60,403 nucleotides of DNA from Bacillota bacterium (GCA_021787335.1 JAJYMC010000065.1:1-60403), one strand, 5' to 3'; counted from the stretch's first letter, positions 23,979-34,624 are shown. Program-made: numbers and translations. The notes: generated by a model from the letters alone, not told the origin.

Positions 23979-24848
23979 ATGGTGGCCCGGATCAAGATCG
24001 TCACAGACAGCACGGCGGACATCCCGCCGGATGTCGCCCGGGAACTCGGACTGACGGTCGTGCCGCTTACTGTTTTCTTCGGCCCCGAAAGCTTCCTCGA
24101 CGGCGTCGAGATGACGCCCCCGGAGTTCTACGCCAAACTGGTCTCATCCCCGCACCACCCCAAGACGTCGCAGCCATCGCCGGCGGACTTCGCCGCCGTC
24201 TACGAAAGACTGAAGCCGGAAGCGGATACGATTCTCTCGCTCCACATCTCGTCCGCCCTGTCTGGGACCTTCCAATCGGCCATGCTGGCCAAGGGGATGG
24301 TCGAGGGGGCGGACATCGAGGTCGTCGACACCAAGGGCGCTTCGATGGTCTTCGGGGTGATGGTCATCGAGGCGGCCCGGGCCGTCCGCGCCGGCTGGTC
24401 CAAGGAGCAGGTCCTGGCCCTGGTCGACCGGATGGTGAAGGGCGTCAGCGTCTACTTCTGCGTCGACACCCTCGAGTTCCTGAGGCGGAACGGCCGCATC
24501 GGCAAGGCCTCGGCCCTGCTGGGCTCGATGCTGAACATCAAGCCCATCCTGACCCTCGAGGACGGCATCGTCGCGCCCTTCGAGAAGCTCCGCGGGCAGA
24601 ACCGCGTGACCGCGCGGCTCGTGGAACTGATGCAGCAGAAGATGGGGCCCGAGAAGCACATCCGGGTGGCCATCATCCACGCCGCCGCCAGGGAGCAGGC
24701 GGAGAAACTGCTGGCGGCGATTCGCGGGGCGTTTGAAGTCGATGAGGCGACCATGAGCGACATCGGCCCGGTCGTCGGGGCCAACACCGGCCCGGGCACA
24801 CTCGGGATCGTCTTCTACGGCGTGGGAGGTCTGCCCCCGCGCTCCTGA
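23979..24848 (+). CDS. DegV family fatty-acid-binding protein (FakB-like)
   Basis: The 289-aa DegV protein has TDSTADIPPDVARELGL, the fatty-acid-site segments HPKTSQPSPADFAAVYE and LSLHISSALSGTFQSA, and LEFLRRNGRIGKASALLGSML. DegV proteins hold a fatty acid and present it to the kinase FakA, whose homologue lies at 12.35-14.0 kb. Its location within the fab operon, between fabH and fabD, supports a role as FakB. A GGGAGGGG site precedes the ATG. Confidence 0.92.
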   Translation: MVARIKIVTDSTADIPPDVARELGLTVVPLTVFFGPESFLDGVEMTPPEFYAKLVSSPHHPKTSQPSPADFAAVYERLKPEADTILSLHISSALSGTFQSAMLAKGMVEGADIEVVDTKGASMVFGVMVIEAARAVRAGWSKEQVLALVDRMVKGVSVYFCVDTLEFLRRNGRIGKASALLGSMLNIKPILTLEDGIVAPFEKLRGQNRVTARLVELMQQKMGPEKHIRVAIIHAAAREQAEKLLAAIRGAFEVDEATMSDIGPVVGANTGPGTLGIVFYGVGGLPPRS

Positions 24849-24925
24849 GGCGGCCGCGCCTCGCCGCGGTACCTCTCGATGAACCACAGAGCCACGTCAC
24901 CATCTCCGGAGGTTCCCAAGTCCCT

Positions 24926-25867
24926 ATGAGCAGCGTCGGCTTGATCTTCCCGGGCCAGGGGGCCCAGTACGTCGGCATGGGAAAGGAATTGGCCGATCGT
25001 TACCCCAAGGCGCGTCAGGTCTTCGAGGAGGCCGGCGACAGCCTTGGCTTCGACCTGGGCCGGATGTGCTTCGAAGGGCCGGAGGAGGTCCTCCGGGAGA
25101 CGGTCAACACTCAGCCCGCCATCCTCGCCACCTCAGTGGCCTGCCTGGCCGTGCTCAAGGAGGAAGGCGTGGAAGCCCACGCCCTGGCCGGGCTGTCGCT
25201 CGGCGAGTACGCGGCCCTGGTGGCCGCCGGGGCGATTTCGTTCAGTGAAACAGTCCAGCTCGTCCGCCGACGCGGGCAATACATGCAAGAGGCCGTCCCC
25301 GCCGGCGAAGGGGCCATGGCCGCGGTCATCGGCCTCGGGCGGCCCGACGTCGAACGGGCCTGCCGGGAAGCCGCGGCCGCCGGCGTCGTCGAGCCGGCCA
25401 ACTTCAACTGCCCCGGGCAGATCGTCATCGCCGGAGTCACCGCGGCGGTCGAGAAGGCGGTGGCCCTGGCCCGCCAGATGGGCGCGGCCAAGGCCGTCAA
25501 GCTCGCCGTCAGCGGGCCGTTCCACTGCCGCCTGCTGCGGTCGGCCGGGGACCGTCTGGCCGTGGACCTCGACCGGATCGAGGTCAGGGAAGCCCAGGTG
25601 CCCGTGGTGGCCAACGTCTCCGCCGATTATGTGCGGGCTCCCGAGGACATCCGGCGCGCGCTGATCGATCAGGTCTCGCGGCCGGTCATGTGGGAGGATT
25701 CCATCCGCCGGATGACCACCGACGGGGTCGACACTTTCGTCGAGGTCGGACCTGGAAAGACACTATCTGGTTTCCTCAAGCGAATTGCGCCTGAAGCCCG
25801 TTCCCTCAATGTCGAGGATGGAAGCAGCCTGGAAAAATTCCTTGATTATTGGGGGGAGGTTTGCTAA
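24926..25867 (+). CDS. fabD: Malonyl-CoA:ACP transacylase
   Basis: It loads malonyl groups onto ACP. The 313-aa protein begins with [17 protein letters not shown], has the nucleophile motif [12 protein letters not shown], and GPFHCRLL with the catalytic histidine. The ATG is 12 bases after CCGGAGG. fabG starts two bases after its stop. Confidence 0.96.
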   Translation: MSSVGLIFPGQGAQYVGMGKELADRYPKARQVFEEAGDSLGFDLGRMCFEGPEEVLRETVNTQPAILATSVACLAVLKEEGVEAHALAGLSLGEYAALVAAGAISFSETVQLVRRRGQYMQEAVPAGEGAMAAVIGLGRPDVERACREAAAAGVVEPANFNCPGQIVIAGVTAAVEKAVALARQMGAAKAVKLAVSGPFHCRLLRSAGDRLAVDLDRIEVREAQVPVVANVSADYVRAPEDIRRALIDQVSRPVMWEDSIRRMTTDGVDTFVEVGPGKTLSGFLKRIAPEARSLNVEDGSSLEKFLDYWGEVC

Positions 25868-25868
25868 G

Positions 25869-26612
25869 ATGGGTCTTGAGGAACGCGCGGCCCTTGTCAC
25901 TGGCGCATCCAGGGGCATCGGGCGGGCCGCCGCGCTGGCCCTCGCCAGGGCCGGGGCGAAGGTGGCCGTGAACTACTCGACCAACGAGGAAGCCGCCCGC
26001 CGGGTGGTCGATGAGATCGCCCAGGGAGGCGGCGAGGCCTTTGCTGTCCAGGGTGACGTCAGCCGGTCCGAAGACTCGGCCCGCATGGTCTCGGAAGTGC
26101 TCGGCCGGTATGGCCGGCTGGATATACTGGTGAATAATGCCGGGATTGCGCGGGACAATCTACTCCTGCGCCTGAGTGAGGATAGTTGGGACGCCGTCCT
26201 TGACACCAACCTCAAGGGCGTTTATAACTGCCTTAGGGCCGCCGCGCGGCCGATGCTCAAACAGAGGTTCGGCCGGGTGGTCAACGTGGCCTCGGTGGCC
26301 GGCCTGATGGCCAGCCCCGGGCAGGCCAACTACAGCGCGGCCAAGGCCGGCGTCATCGCCTTGACCCGTACGCTGGCCCGCGAGCTCGGGTCGAGGAACA
26401 TCACGGTCAACGCGGTCGCTCCGGGGTTCATCGATACAGACATGACCCGGGAGCTTTCCGCCGAGGCCCGCGAGGCTTACCTGAAGCGCATCGCCCTCGA
26501 ACGCTTCGGGCGACCGGAGGAAGTCGCGGAGGTGATCGTCTTCCTGGCGTCACCCGCCGCGGGATACATCACCGGGCAGACCGTCGTGGTGGACGGCGGC
26601 CTTTCGATTTGA
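25869..26612 (+). CDS. fabG: 3-oxoacyl-ACP reductase
   Basis: It reduces beta-ketoacyl-ACP with NADPH. The 247-aa short-chain dehydrogenase has the Rossmann motif [21 protein letters not shown], the catalytic serine in VASVAG, and YSAAKAGV with the Tyr-Lys pair. [13 protein letters not shown] closes the protein. ATG 25869 has GGGGGAGG ahead of it; the longer frame reaches into fabD and is not used. Confidence 0.97.
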   Translation: MGLEERAALVTGASRGIGRAAALALARAGAKVAVNYSTNEEAARRVVDEIAQGGGEAFAVQGDVSRSEDSARMVSEVLGRYGRLDILVNNAGIARDNLLLRLSEDSWDAVLDTNLKGVYNCLRAAARPMLKQRFGRVVNVASVAGLMASPGQANYSAAKAGVIALTRTLARELGSRNITVNAVAPGFIDTDMTRELSAEAREAYLKRIALERFGRPEEVAEVIVFLASPAAGYITGQTVVVDGGLSI

Positions 26613-26659
26613 CCCGGAGCCGCTAAAAAGAGAGAGACCATATGAGGAGGTAGCCAACA

Positions 26660-26908
26660 TTGGCCGGTAAAGACGCCATCTTCGAAAAGGTCAAAGCCAT
26701 CATCGTCGATCAGCTCGGGGTCGGTGAGACCGAAGTGACCATCGAGGCCTCGTTCATCGATGACCTCGGGGCCGATTCGCTGGACCTCGTGGAACTGGTG
26801 ATGGCCCTCGAGGAGGAGTTCGATCTCGAGGTACCGGACGAGGACGCCGAGAAACTGGTCACTGTCGGGGACGCCGTGGACTACATCAAGCAGAACTCGG
26901 CGGCCTGA
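26660..26908 (+). CDS. acpP: Acyl carrier protein
   Basis: The 82-aa acidic carrier protein has the phosphopantetheine site Ser40 in [12 protein letters not shown]. It starts at TTG 26660 behind GAGGAGGTAG. It carries the growing acyl chain and lies between fabG and fabF as usual. Confidence 0.97.
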   Translation: MAGKDAIFEKVKAIIVDQLGVGETEVTIEASFIDDLGADSLDLVELVMALEEEFDLEVPDEDAEKLVTVGDAVDYIKQNSAA

Positions 26909-26955
26909 GGAGTGAACGGCCCCGTTAGGGCGCCGGAACAAGGCAATAGAACCAA

Positions 26956-26990
26956 AAGAAGTCCCGAGGGCATCCCCCGGGATTTCTTAC
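26956..26990 (+). terminator. Long hairpin between acpP and fabF, possible attenuator
   Basis: Bases 26956-26970 and 26974-26988 form a 15-bp stem with one A-C mismatch and one G-U pair around a CAT loop. The 3' side is rich in T (TTTCTTAC) but has no long U-tract. It could reduce read-through into fabF or act as an mRNA stabiliser. Confidence 0.5.
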
Positions 26991-27031
26991 ACTACGGGCG
27001 GTTGTACGCAGCCCATGATGATGGTGGGAGA

Positions 27032-28273
27032 ATGGAGAAAAAGAGAGTCGTCGTGACCGGTATGGGGGCCATCACGCCCCTCGGTACCGGGGTCAGCACG
27101 TTCTGGGATGGCCTCAAGGCCGGGCGGTCGGGCGTCGCCAGGATCACCCGTTTCGACCCGTCCGCCCTCGACAGCCAGATCGCCGGGGAAGTCAGGGACT
27201 TCGACCCGACGGCCTACATGGAACGCAAGGAAGCCCGTCATATGGACCGTTTCGCGCAGTTCGCCCTGGCCGCCTCCAAGATGGCGGCCGAGGATGCCCG
27301 CTTCGACCCGGCCAAGGAGGACCCGGAGCGGTTGGGGGTCTTCATCGGCAGCGGTATCGGCGGCATGGAGACCCTGACCGACCAGGCCGAGGCGTTGCGG
27401 GTCAAGGGACCGGGGCGGATCAACCCGTTCTTCGTCCCGATGATGATCGGCAACATCGCCGCCGGGAATGTCTCCATCTTTTTCGGAGCCAAGGGCCCCA
27501 GCCTCACCTTCGTCACCGCCTGCGCGTCGGGGTCCAACGCCATCGGCGAAGCGGCCCGCGCCGTGCAGCGGGGGGAGGTCGACGTGGTCATCGCCGGCGG
27601 CTCCGAGGCGGCCCTCGTCCAGCTCGCCGTCGGCGGGTTCTGCGCGATGAAGGCCCTATCGACCCGCAACGACCAACCGGAGCGGGCCTCGAGGCCGTTC
27701 GACAAGGACCGCGATGGCTTCGTCATGGGCGAGGGGGCCGGGGTGGTCATCCTCGAGTCATTGGAGCATGCCGTGGCCCGTGGGGCCACGATTCACGGCG
27801 AGGTCATCGGCTATGGGCTGACGGCCGACGCCCACCATATGGTCGAACCGGCCCCGGAGGGCGAGGGCGGACGCCGCTCGATGGCCGCCGCCATACGCGA
27901 CGCCGGCCTGCGGCCTGAGGACGTGGACTACATCAACGCCCACGGCACCTCGACCACCCTGGGGGACCTCGGCGAGACCCAGGCCATCAAGGCTCTCTTC
28001 GGTCCGCACGCCCACAAGCTCGCGGTCAGCTCGACCAAATCGATGACCGGCCACCTCCTCGGGGCGGCCGGGGCCATCGAGTTCATCGCCTGCGTCATGG
28101 CCCTCAAGGAGGGCGTCATCCCGCCGACGATCAACTACGAGCAGCCCGACCCCGATTGCGACCTGGACTACGTGCCCAACCAGGCCCGACGGGCCGACCT
28201 GAGGGTGGCCATGTCGAACTCGTTCGGCTTCGGCGGGCAGAACGCCACCCTGATCGTCAAGAAGTACGCCTGA
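27032..28273 (+). CDS. fabF: Beta-ketoacyl-ACP synthase II
   Basis: This elongating condensing enzyme has the catalytic Cys near residue 164 in [12 protein letters not shown], histidines in [11 protein letters not shown] and [14 protein letters not shown], and the C-terminal [12 protein letters not shown]. It is 413 aa from ATG 27032, which follows GTGGGAG. The open frame upstream of this ATG has no homology. It ends the fatty-acid operon. Confidence 0.97.
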   Translation: MEKKRVVVTGMGAITPLGTGVSTFWDGLKAGRSGVARITRFDPSALDSQIAGEVRDFDPTAYMERKEARHMDRFAQFALAASKMAAEDARFDPAKEDPERLGVFIGSGIGGMETLTDQAEALRVKGPGRINPFFVPMMIGNIAAGNVSIFFGAKGPSLTFVTACASGSNAIGEAARAVQRGEVDVVIAGGSEAALVQLAVGGFCAMKALSTRNDQPERASRPFDKDRDGFVMGEGAGVVILESLEHAVARGATIHGEVIGYGLTADAHHMVEPAPEGEGGRRSMAAAIRDAGLRPEDVDYINAHGTSTTLGDLGETQAIKALFGPHAHKLAVSSTKSMTGHLLGAAGAIEFIACVMALKEGVIPPTINYEQPDPDCDLDYVPNQARRADLRVAMSNSFGFGGQNATLIVKKYA

Positions 28274-28313
28274 GACGGACATATTATCACGAGAGCACTG
28301 AGGGGTGAGGCCT

Positions 28314-29309
28314 TTGCCTCCCGCGCCCGCGGCGACTGAACCAGTCGATTTCTCCTCCCCTGAGGAGAACCTGCGCCGGCTCCAAGAGAAGCTCGGCCTG
28401 CGCATGAAACGCCCACAGCACCTTTTGAACGCCTTGACCCACTCCTCGTTTGCCAATGAGCGGCGGGAGGGCCGGATCGACGACAACGAGCGCCTGGAGT
28501 TCCTCGGTGACGCGGTCCTCCAGGTCTCCGTCAGCGACTACCTCTACCGACGCTTCGCCGACCTGCCGGAAGGCGACCTGACGAGGATCCGCGCGGTCGT
28601 CGTCTGTGAGGCGTCCCTGGCCGAGAAGGCCCGCGAACTGGACCTGGGTCAACACATGTACCTGGGAAGGGGCGAAGAAGCCTCGGGCGGCAGGACCCGG
28701 CGGTCGCTCCTCGCCGACGCCTTCGAGGCCGTCATCGGCGCGGTCTACCTGGACCGCGGGCTGACGGCATCGAGGGACCTCGTTTTGCGCCTGCTGGGGC
28801 CGGCCCTCGAGGCGGCCGGCACCGGCGGACAGCCGTCCGACTACAAGACCGCCCTTCAGGAAGAGATGCAGAAGGAGGCGTCCGGCCTCAGCTATCAGCT
28901 CGTCGATGAGGGCGGCCCGGACCATGCCAAGGTCTTCACCGTCGGGGTCGTCCTCCATGGGCGGGTCATCGCCCGCGGCAAGGGGACCAGCAAGAAAGAG
29001 GCCGAGCAGGTCGCCGCCCGGAAGGCCCTGGAGAAGGCGCGAAAGGGCAAGGCGGCGGGCGCCGCGAAGCCCGGGCGCGGGAAGGCGGCCGCGGAACCGG
29101 CGATCGGGGCCCCGGCGATCAAGGGCCCGGCGATCAAGGGCCCGGCGGTCAAGGGCCCGGCGGTCAAGGGCCCGGCGGCCAAGGTGCCGGGCGGTCCGGC
29201 GCCGATACGGGCGGTTTCAGGCCCCAGCGCCCCCCCGGCGAAGGTCCCCGCCCACGAGCCTGTCCCGGCTGGGGCCGTGGTCGCGGCGGCCACCATCCCG
29301 CGTCCTTAG
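28314..29309 (+). CDS. rnc: Ribonuclease III with repeat-rich C-terminal tail
   Basis: It cleaves double-stranded RNA, including rRNA precursors. The catalytic domain has ERLEFLGDAVLQ (the RNase III signature) and SLLADAFEAVIGAVYLD. A double-stranded-RNA-binding domain follows (DYKTALQEEMQKE to SKKEAEQVAARKALEKA). After about residue 245 an Ala/Pro/Lys tail of about 85 residues contains the repeat PA[IV]KG. The start is TTG 28314 behind GAGGGGTGAGG; GTG 28305 is possible. Family RNases III are usually about 230 aa, so the tail is extra. Confidence 0.94.
   Translation: MPPAPAATEPVDFSSPEENLRRLQEKLGLRMKRPQHLLNALTHSSFANERREGRIDDNERLEFLGDAVLQVSVSDYLYRRFADLPEGDLTRIRAVVVCEASLAEKARELDLGQHMYLGRGEEASGGRTRRSLLADAFEAVIGAVYLDRGLTASRDLVLRLLGPALEAAGTGGQPSDYKTALQEEMQKEASGLSYQLVDEGGPDHAKVFTVGVVLHGRVIARGKGTSKKEAEQVAARKALEKARKGKAAGAAKPGRGKAAAEPAIGAPAIKGPAIKGPAVKGPAVKGPAAKVPGGPAPIRAVSGPSAPPAKVPAHEPVPAGAVVAAATIPRP
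29111..29185 (+). repeat. 15-bp tandem repeat in the rnc tail
   Basis: About five copies of a 15-base unit with the core ATCAAGGGCCCGGCG, differing at one or two positions, encode KGPAI/KGPAV/KGPAA. Copy number could vary by slippage without breaking the frame. Confidence 0.9.
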
Positions 29310-29337
29310 GCCCTCGGAAATCTGGAAGGGATTGGGG

Positions 29338-29359
29338 GTTTCGAGTCTCCCCTCGAAAC
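29338..29359. other. Hairpin downstream of rnc without U-tract
   Basis: GTTTCGAG and CTCGAAAC form a perfect 8-bp stem with a six-base loop. No T-run follows on the + strand, so it is not a standard terminator; it may mark the 3' end of the rnc transcript. Confidence 0.4.
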
Positions 29360-29412
29360 GCGTCGGTGCTGCTCCCTGACATTACCAACAATCGGCTTTA
29401 TTTTCAGACAGG

Positions 29413-29441
29413 GCAGGAATCAAGGACATCAGGTCGAATAT
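29413..29441 (+). promoter_or_regulatory. SigH-type promoter for spoVS
   Basis: GCAGGAATC (29413-29421) and GTCGAATAT (29433-29441) are 11 bases apart. They fit the SigH consensus RNAGGAWWW and RNNGAATWW at every conserved position. spoVS of B. subtilis is SigH-controlled, which supports the call. Confidence 0.8.
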
Positions 29442-29505
29442 TCTAGGCACAATCGCGGAAGGGCACATGGCTCCACATCGCGTTAAGGGAGGCAACCTAG
29501 GCGCA

Positions 29506-29766
29506 ATGGATGTTCTAAAAGTCTCCGCCCAATCCAAGCCAAAGTCCGTGGCCGGAGCGCTGGCGGCGGTGCTACGCGAGAAGGGGTCGGCGGAGGTGCA
29601 GGCGGTCGGGGCCGGAGCCGTCAACCAGGCGGTCAAGGCCATCGCCATCACTCGCGGATTCGTTGCCCCCAACGGCATGGACATCATCGCCATCCCAGCC
29701 TTCGCGGAGATCCAGATCGACGGGGAAGACAGGACGGCCATCAAGTTCATCGTCGAGCCCCGTTGA
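29506..29766 (+). CDS. spoVS: Stage V sporulation protein S
   Basis: The 86-aa SpoVS protein is the same length as in Bacillus and highly conserved: MDVLKVSAQSKPKSVAGAL, GAGAVNQAVKAIAITRGFV and IAIPAFAEIQIDGEDRTA. It affects septation and coat/cortex stages of sporulation; the fold is Alba-like and the biochemistry is unclear. ATG 29506 matches the family start; the open frame from 29467 adds 13 unconserved residues. GGGAGG lies 13 bases upstream, a rather wide gap. Confidence 0.96.
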   Translation: MDVLKVSAQSKPKSVAGALAAVLREKGSAEVQAVGAGAVNQAVKAIAITRGFVAPNGMDIIAIPAFAEIQIDGEDRTAIKFIVEPR

Positions 29767-29804
29767 ACGGGCCCATCACCAACTCGAGTGCACTGTGATC
29801 TACG

Positions 29805-29838
29805 AGGCCGGCCGCTTCCGCGGCGGGCCTTTTTGTTT
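29805..29838 (+). terminator. Intrinsic terminator after spoVS
   Basis: AGGCC-G-GCCGC pairs with GCGGC-G-GGCCT around a TTCC loop, one G-G mismatch, followed by TTTTGTTT. It isolates the spoVS transcript from smc. Confidence 0.85.
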
Positions 29839-29962
29839 GGGCCTGGGCCCGCCCCCTGTTCGAGGCAGGGAAGCCTATGGTAAAATCGTTAGAGGATAAT
29901 GACCGAGAAGCTGGCAGCCGGGGCGCTCAGGCTGCCATTCTCCTGGTATCGGGGGTGCCCCG

Positions 29963-32900
29963 GTGTTCCTAAAGCGTCTAGAGGTCTTCGGGTTCAAATC
30001 CTTCGCCGACAAGGTCGAGCTCAACCTGGAGCCCGGCGTGACGGCTATCGTCGGCCCCAACGGCAGCGGCAAGAGCAACATCGCCGACGCCATCCGCTGG
30101 GCCCTCGGTGAGCAGAGCGCCCGTCAGTTGCGCGGGACCAGGATGGAAGAGGTCATCTTCGCCGGGAGTTCGGAGCGACGTCCGTTGTCCATGGCCGAGG
30201 TCGGGCTGACCTTCGACAACGTGGACGGCGGTCTCGGCATCGACTACAGCGAGGTGACCGTCAACCGGCGCGTCTTCCGCTCGGGCGAGGGCGAGTACCT
30301 CATCAACAAGAACGATTGCCGCCTGAAGGACCTGACCGACCTCTTCGCCGACACCGGCGTCGGCAAGGAGGGCTATTCCATCATCGGCCAGGGCCAGGTG
30401 GAGAACGTCCTGTCGGGCCGCTGGGAGGATCGCCGCGGCATCTTCGAAGAGGCCGCCGGCATCGTCCGTTACAAGAACCGGAAGCGGGACGCCCAGAAGA
30501 AGCTCGATGAGACCCAGCAGAATCTGGTCCGCGTGGCCGACATCATCGCCGCGACCGAAGCCCAGATGGAACCGCTGGAGAAGCAGTATCAGGTGGCCCA
30601 GGTGTACCAGGAGTACCGGACGCGGCTGCAGGCCCTCGAGACGGAACTCTACGTGGCCGACGCGGCCGCCGGTCGCCGGCGCCTGGCCGAGTTGCAGGAG
30701 AAGTCCCAAACCCACCGGGAGCAGGCGGAACGTGCCGGGGAGCGGCTGGCCGCTCTGGAGGCCGAGGTCGACGAGGGCCGCGAGCGGCTGACCGCCGCCG
30801 AGGCCGGGGTGAGCGCCCGCCAGGCGGCCCTGGCCGGGACCAGCGAAGCCCTGGTGCGCCTGGAGGGACGGCGGGAGGTGGCCGCTGAGCGCCTGTCGGC
30901 CATCGACCGTGAGCGGGCGGCCAAGGGCAAGGAAGCCAAGGTCGTCCGGGGTAAGCTGGCCGAGGTCTCCGGGTCACTGGCGGTCGAGGACGAGCGCCAG
31001 GCCAGACTCACTGAGGAACTGCGGCTCGGCGAGGAAGAACTGGCCGTCAGGACGGCCGCCCTGGAGGAGGCCGACCGGGGCCTGGGCCAGGCCCGGGAGA
31101 CCCTGGAGAAGCTGAAGGGCGAGCTCATCGAGGCCCTCAACGAGGCGGCCGACGAGCGCAACCGGACCCGCGAGGCCGAACAGCTCAAGCAGGCCGCGGC
31201 GGTGCGCCGCGAGCGGCTGCAGGCCGACCTGGCCGAGGCCGACGAGGCCCAGCGGGCGGCGGATGAGAACGTCGTCGCCATTCGCGACGAGCTGGATACC
31301 GTCCACCGCGAACTGGTGGAAGGGCAGGCCGCCGTGGCCCGTTGGCGTCAGGACGGGGCGAAGGCCGCCGCCGGGCTTGAGGCGGCCGGCAAGGAGCTGG
31401 CCCGTCTGGAAGAGACCAGCCGCGGCCTGCGGACGCGGCTCAACCTCCTGCGGGAGATGGAGGCCGGCTACCAGGGTTACGGTGAGGCCTCCCGTCGCGT
31501 CCTATTGGCCAGGAAGGAGAACCGGCCGGCCGGGGCCGGCGTCGTCGGCAGCCTGGCCGAGTTGATCGAGGTCGAGCCGGGCCACGAACGGGCCCTCGAC
31601 GCGGCCCTTGGGGAACTGGTCCAGGCCGTGGTCGTCGAGACGACGGCCGACGCCGAACGCCTGGCGGTCGAGAGCTCGGGGCAAGAGGGACGCCTGCTGG
31701 TCATCCCGCTAGATCTGGTCAAGCGGCTGAACGCCGCGCCGGCCAGGCGCGAGGCGGCCGCGGCGGCTGCCCGTCTGGGCGCCGGCGAGGGTCTGGAGTC
31801 GTGGGTGAAGGCCAGGCGCGGCGGGGAAGACCTGGTGGCCTGGCTGGCCGACAGTTACGTGCTGACCTCGGACCTTTCCGCGGCCTGGCGGCTGGTCGGA
31901 GCCTTCGCCGGCCGGGCGGCGGTGACCAGGGGCGGTGAGGTGGTCGCTCCGGACGGCGTCGTCACGGCCGGGGCCGGGTCGCGTTCGCCGGCCGGAAGCC
32001 CCCTTGAACGGCGTCGTGAGCTGGCTGAGCTGTCCGACTCCCTGTCCCGTGAGGAACTGGCCAGGGACAAGGTCCAGACCGAAGTCAACGGCCTGGCTGC
32101 CGAACGGGAGAAGGCCGGGGCCGAACTGGCCAAGGCCCAGGAGGCCTGCCACCGCCTGGAGATCCGCCTGGCCACCGGCGACCGCGACCGGGCCAGGGCC
32201 GAGGACGAGGCGAAGAAGGGAGCCTACCACCGGCAGCTCCTCGGGCTCGAACAGGAGAAGCTCGACCGGCAGGAGGCCGAGGCCTCACGGACCGTGGACA
32301 AGGCCCGCCGGCGTCTGGAGGACCTGAAGAACGAGGAGACGGACATCCGCGAGCGGATCGCCGGCGAAGAGAAGGCCGTGGCCGACGCGACGACCGCCCG
32401 TGGGACCCTCAGCGCCCAGGTCGGCGACTGTCGGGTGGCCGTCGCCACCAAGCGCCAGGAACTGGTCGGGCTGACCAGCGCGGCCGCCGAACGCCGCCAC
32501 CGCCGCGAGGAACTGACGGTGGACCTCGGCGCCCTCGAGGCCCAGGGGCAGGCCCTGACCGCGCAGGCGGCCGAGGTGGTCAAGGCGCGCGAGGCCGACG
32601 AGGCCGAAGCCGCGCTCCTTGCCGCCAGGAAGTCGACCGAGGAGGCCGAGTTGGCCCGGGCCGAAGCTGAGCGCAAGGGCATCGAGGAGGGCCTCATCGC
32701 GGCCGAGAAGGAGAGCCGGACGCTGCGCCGCCAGTCGGACAACGCGTCCGCCCGGCTCCGCGCGGTCGAGGTTGAGCAGGCCAAGGTCGAAGCCGAGCTG
32801 CAGCGCCTGCGTGATCGCCTGTCGAGTCAGTATGGCCTCGACCCGCTGGGCCTGGAGACCGAGGCCGGTGAGGGCAAACCGCTGGCCGACCGGCCGGCGA

Positions 32901-33547
32901 TGGAGGCCGAGGCCGAGGAACTCAAGGCCCGCATCGACGCCCTCGGCCTGGTCAACCTGGCCGCCATCGACGACTTCCAGCGGGCCCGGGAGCGTCTGGA
33001 CTTCCTGAAGACCCAGTTCGCCGACCTGGAGCAGGCGAGGGGACAACTGCTCAAGCTGATCGACGAGATCGACGAGGTCATGAAGAAGCGCTTCCTGGAG
33101 CACTTCCTGCTCATCAAGGAGCAGTTCTCGCAGGTCTTCCAGAGGCTCTTCGGGGGCGGCCGGGCGGAATTGATCCTTCTGGACGAGGGCAACCTCCTGG
33201 AGACGGGCATCGACATCCTCGCCCAGCCGCCCGGGAAGACGTTGCAGAACCTTTCTCTCCTGTCCGGCGGCGAGAAGGCCCTGACGGCCATCGCTCTGCT
33301 GTTCGCGGTGCTCGAGGTTAAACCGAGCCCGTTCTGCCTGCTGGACGAGATCGACGCGGCCCTCGACGAGAGCAACGTCGAGCGCTTCGCCCGCTTCCTC
33401 CGGGAGACGGCCCGGAAGACGCAATTCCTCATCATCACCCACCAGAAACGGACGATGGAGGTGGCCGACGTCCTCTACGGCGTGACCATGGAGGAAGGCG
33501 GCGTTTCCAAGCTCGTCTCGGTGAAGCTCGAGGCCAGGGCCAGTTGA
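29963..33547 (+). CDS. smc: Chromosome segregation ATPase SMC
   Basis: The 1194-aa condensin subunit is full length. The N-terminal Walker A is [18 protein letters not shown]. Two long coiled coils flank a hinge (about residues 525-650, starting [19 protein letters not shown]). The C-terminal signature [16 protein letters not shown] and Walker [17 protein letters not shown] complete the ATPase head. The GTG at 29963 lies 13 bases after a short G-rich site (GGGGGTG). ftsY follows and overlaps the stop region. Confidence 0.97.
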   Translation: MFLKRLEVFGFKSFADKVELNLEPGVTAIVGPNGSGKSNIADAIRWALGEQSARQLRGTRMEEVIFAGSSERRPLSMAEVGLTFDNVDGGLGIDYSEVTVNRRVFRSGEGEYLINKNDCRLKDLTDLFADTGVGKEGYSIIGQGQVENVLSGRWEDRRGIFEEAAGIVRYKNRKRDAQKKLDETQQNLVRVADIIAATEAQMEPLEKQYQVAQVYQEYRTRLQALETELYVADAAAGRRRLAELQEKSQTHREQAERAGERLAALEAEVDEGRERLTAAEAGVSARQAALAGTSEALVRLEGRREVAAERLSAIDRERAAKGKEAKVVRGKLAEVSGSLAVEDERQARLTEELRLGEEELAVRTAALEEADRGLGQARETLEKLKGELIEALNEAADERNRTREAEQLKQAAAVRRERLQADLAEADEAQRAADENVVAIRDELDTVHRELVEGQAAVARWRQDGAKAAAGLEAAGKELARLEETSRGLRTRLNLLREMEAGYQGYGEASRRVLLARKENRPAGAGVVGSLAELIEVEPGHERALDAALGELVQAVVVETTADAERLAVESSGQEGRLLVIPLDLVKRLNAAPARREAAAAAARLGAGEGLESWVKARRGGEDLVAWLADSYVLTSDLSAAWRLVGAFAGRAAVTRGGEVVAPDGVVTAGAGSRSPAGSPLERRRELAELSDSLSREELARDKVQTEVNGLAAEREKAGAELAKAQEACHRLEIRLATGDRDRARAEDEAKKGAYHRQLLGLEQEKLDRQEAEASRTVDKARRRLEDLKNEETDIRERIAGEEKAVADATTARGTLSAQVGDCRVAVATKRQELVGLTSAAAERRHRREELTVDLGALEAQGQALTAQAAEVVKAREADEAEAALLAARKSTEEAELARAEAERKGIEEGLIAAEKESRTLRRQSDNASARLRAVEVEQAKVEAELQRLRDRLSSQYGLDPLGLETEAGEGKPLADRPAMEAEAEELKARIDALGLVNLAAIDDFQRARERLDFLKTQFADLEQARGQLLKLIDEIDEVMKKRFLEHFLLIKEQFSQVFQRLFGGGRAELILLDEGNLLETGIDILAQPPGKTLQNLSLLSGGEKALTAIALLFAVLEVKPSPFCLLDEIDAALDESNVERFARFLRETARKTQFLIITHQKRTMEVADVLYGVTMEEGGVSKLVSVKLEARAS

Positions 33548-33570
33548 CGACCGGGAGGTCTAAGGCGCCG

Positions 33571-34536
33571 GTGAGCGAAAAAGAGGGCTGGTTCGGCCGC
33601 TTCAGCCGCGGCCTGTCGAAGATGAGACAGGGCCTGACCGACAAGGTTCAGGCCCTCGCCGCGCGGGCCGGGCGGGTCGACGAAGACCTCCTGGAGGAAC
33701 TGGAGGCCATCCTCATCCAGGCCGACGTGGGTGTCGCCGGGGCGACGGCCATCGTCGAGAACATCCGGGAGCGCTGTCGGAAGGACGGCATCGCCTCAGC
33801 CGGCGCCGTCAGGGACCTTCTCCGCGAGGAACTCCGCCGGCGGCTTGCGCTGGCCGAGGGTCCGAGCGTCGAAGGGGCCGCGGGTGCCGGGCGAGGGGCC
33901 GCGAAGCCGCTGGTGATCATGGTCGTCGGGGTCAACGGGACGGGCAAGACCACGACCATCGGCAAACTCGCCCACCGCCTGCGGGACGAGGGGAAGCAGG
34001 TCGTCATCGCTGCCGGCGACACGTTCCGGGCGGCCGCCGCGGAGCAGCTGGCCATCTGGGGCGAGCGGGCCGGCGCCACGGTGGTCCGCCACCAGGAGGG
34101 CGGGGACCCGGCCGCGGTGGCCTTCGACGCCGTCAAATCGGCGCAGGCTCATGGGGCCGATGTGGTCATCGTCGATACGGCCGGGCGGCTGCACACCAAG
34201 GTCAACCTGATGGAAGAGCTCAAGAAGGTCCAGCGGGTCCTGGCCCGGGAGGTGCCCGGGGCGCCGCACGAGGTGCTCCTCGTGGTCGACGCCACCACCG
34301 GCTTGAACGCCGTTCAGCAGGCCAAGGTCTTCCGCGAGGCGGTCGGGGTCACCGGGGTCGTCCTGACCAAGCTCGATGGGACGGCCAAAGGCGGCGTGGT
34401 CGTGGCCATCGCCGGCGAACTCGGCCTGCCGGTCAAGTACGTCGGCCTCGGTGAGACCGCCGAGGACCTCCAGCCGTTCTCGGCCGACAAGTTCGTCGCC
34501 GGGCTCTTTCCCGACGCCGCGCCGCCGGAAAGCTGA
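33571..34536 (+). CDS. ftsY: Signal recognition particle receptor FtsY
   Basis: The SRP-receptor GTPase docks ribosome-nascent chains at the membrane. The NG domain has [40 protein letters not shown] and [11 protein letters not shown]. The N-terminal A region is short. I use GTG 33571 (321 aa, [11 protein letters not shown]), which follows GGGAGG and TAAGG. A TTG at 33544 would add nine residues and overlap smc. A perfect terminator follows. Confidence 0.96.
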   Translation: MSEKEGWFGRFSRGLSKMRQGLTDKVQALAARAGRVDEDLLEELEAILIQADVGVAGATAIVENIRERCRKDGIASAGAVRDLLREELRRRLALAEGPSVEGAAGAGRGAAKPLVIMVVGVNGTGKTTTIGKLAHRLRDEGKQVVIAAGDTFRAAAAEQLAIWGERAGATVVRHQEGGDPAAVAFDAVKSAQAHGADVVIVDTAGRLHTKVNLMEELKKVQRVLAREVPGAPHEVLLVVDATTGLNAVQQAKVFREAVGVTGVVLTKLDGTAKGGVVVAIAGELGLPVKYVGLGETAEDLQPFSADKFVAGLFPDAAPPES

Positions 34537-34579
34537 AGCCGGCTGAACCGCTCCGGCGCTGAAGGCCAGCGTGTCCTGT

Positions 34580-34614
34580 CCGGCCGCGGAAGCGCGGCCG
34601 GTTCGCTCTTTTTG
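34580..34614 (+). terminator. Intrinsic terminator after ftsY
   Basis: CCGGCCGCG and CGCGGCCGG form a perfect 9-bp stem with a GAAG loop, followed by TTCGCTCTTTTTG. Confidence 0.85.
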
Positions 34615-34624
34615 CACGGGTGAC

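Noticed and set aside
29111-29185. CRISPR-like repeat array
   Set aside because: The 15-bp units are directly tandem with no spacers and lie in frame inside rnc.
29913-29936. GGCAGCC/GGCTGCC hairpin and a TAAAAT upstream of smc as promoter or attenuator
   Set aside because: The 7-bp stem has no U-tract and the TAAAAT lacks a fitting -35, so neither call is safe.
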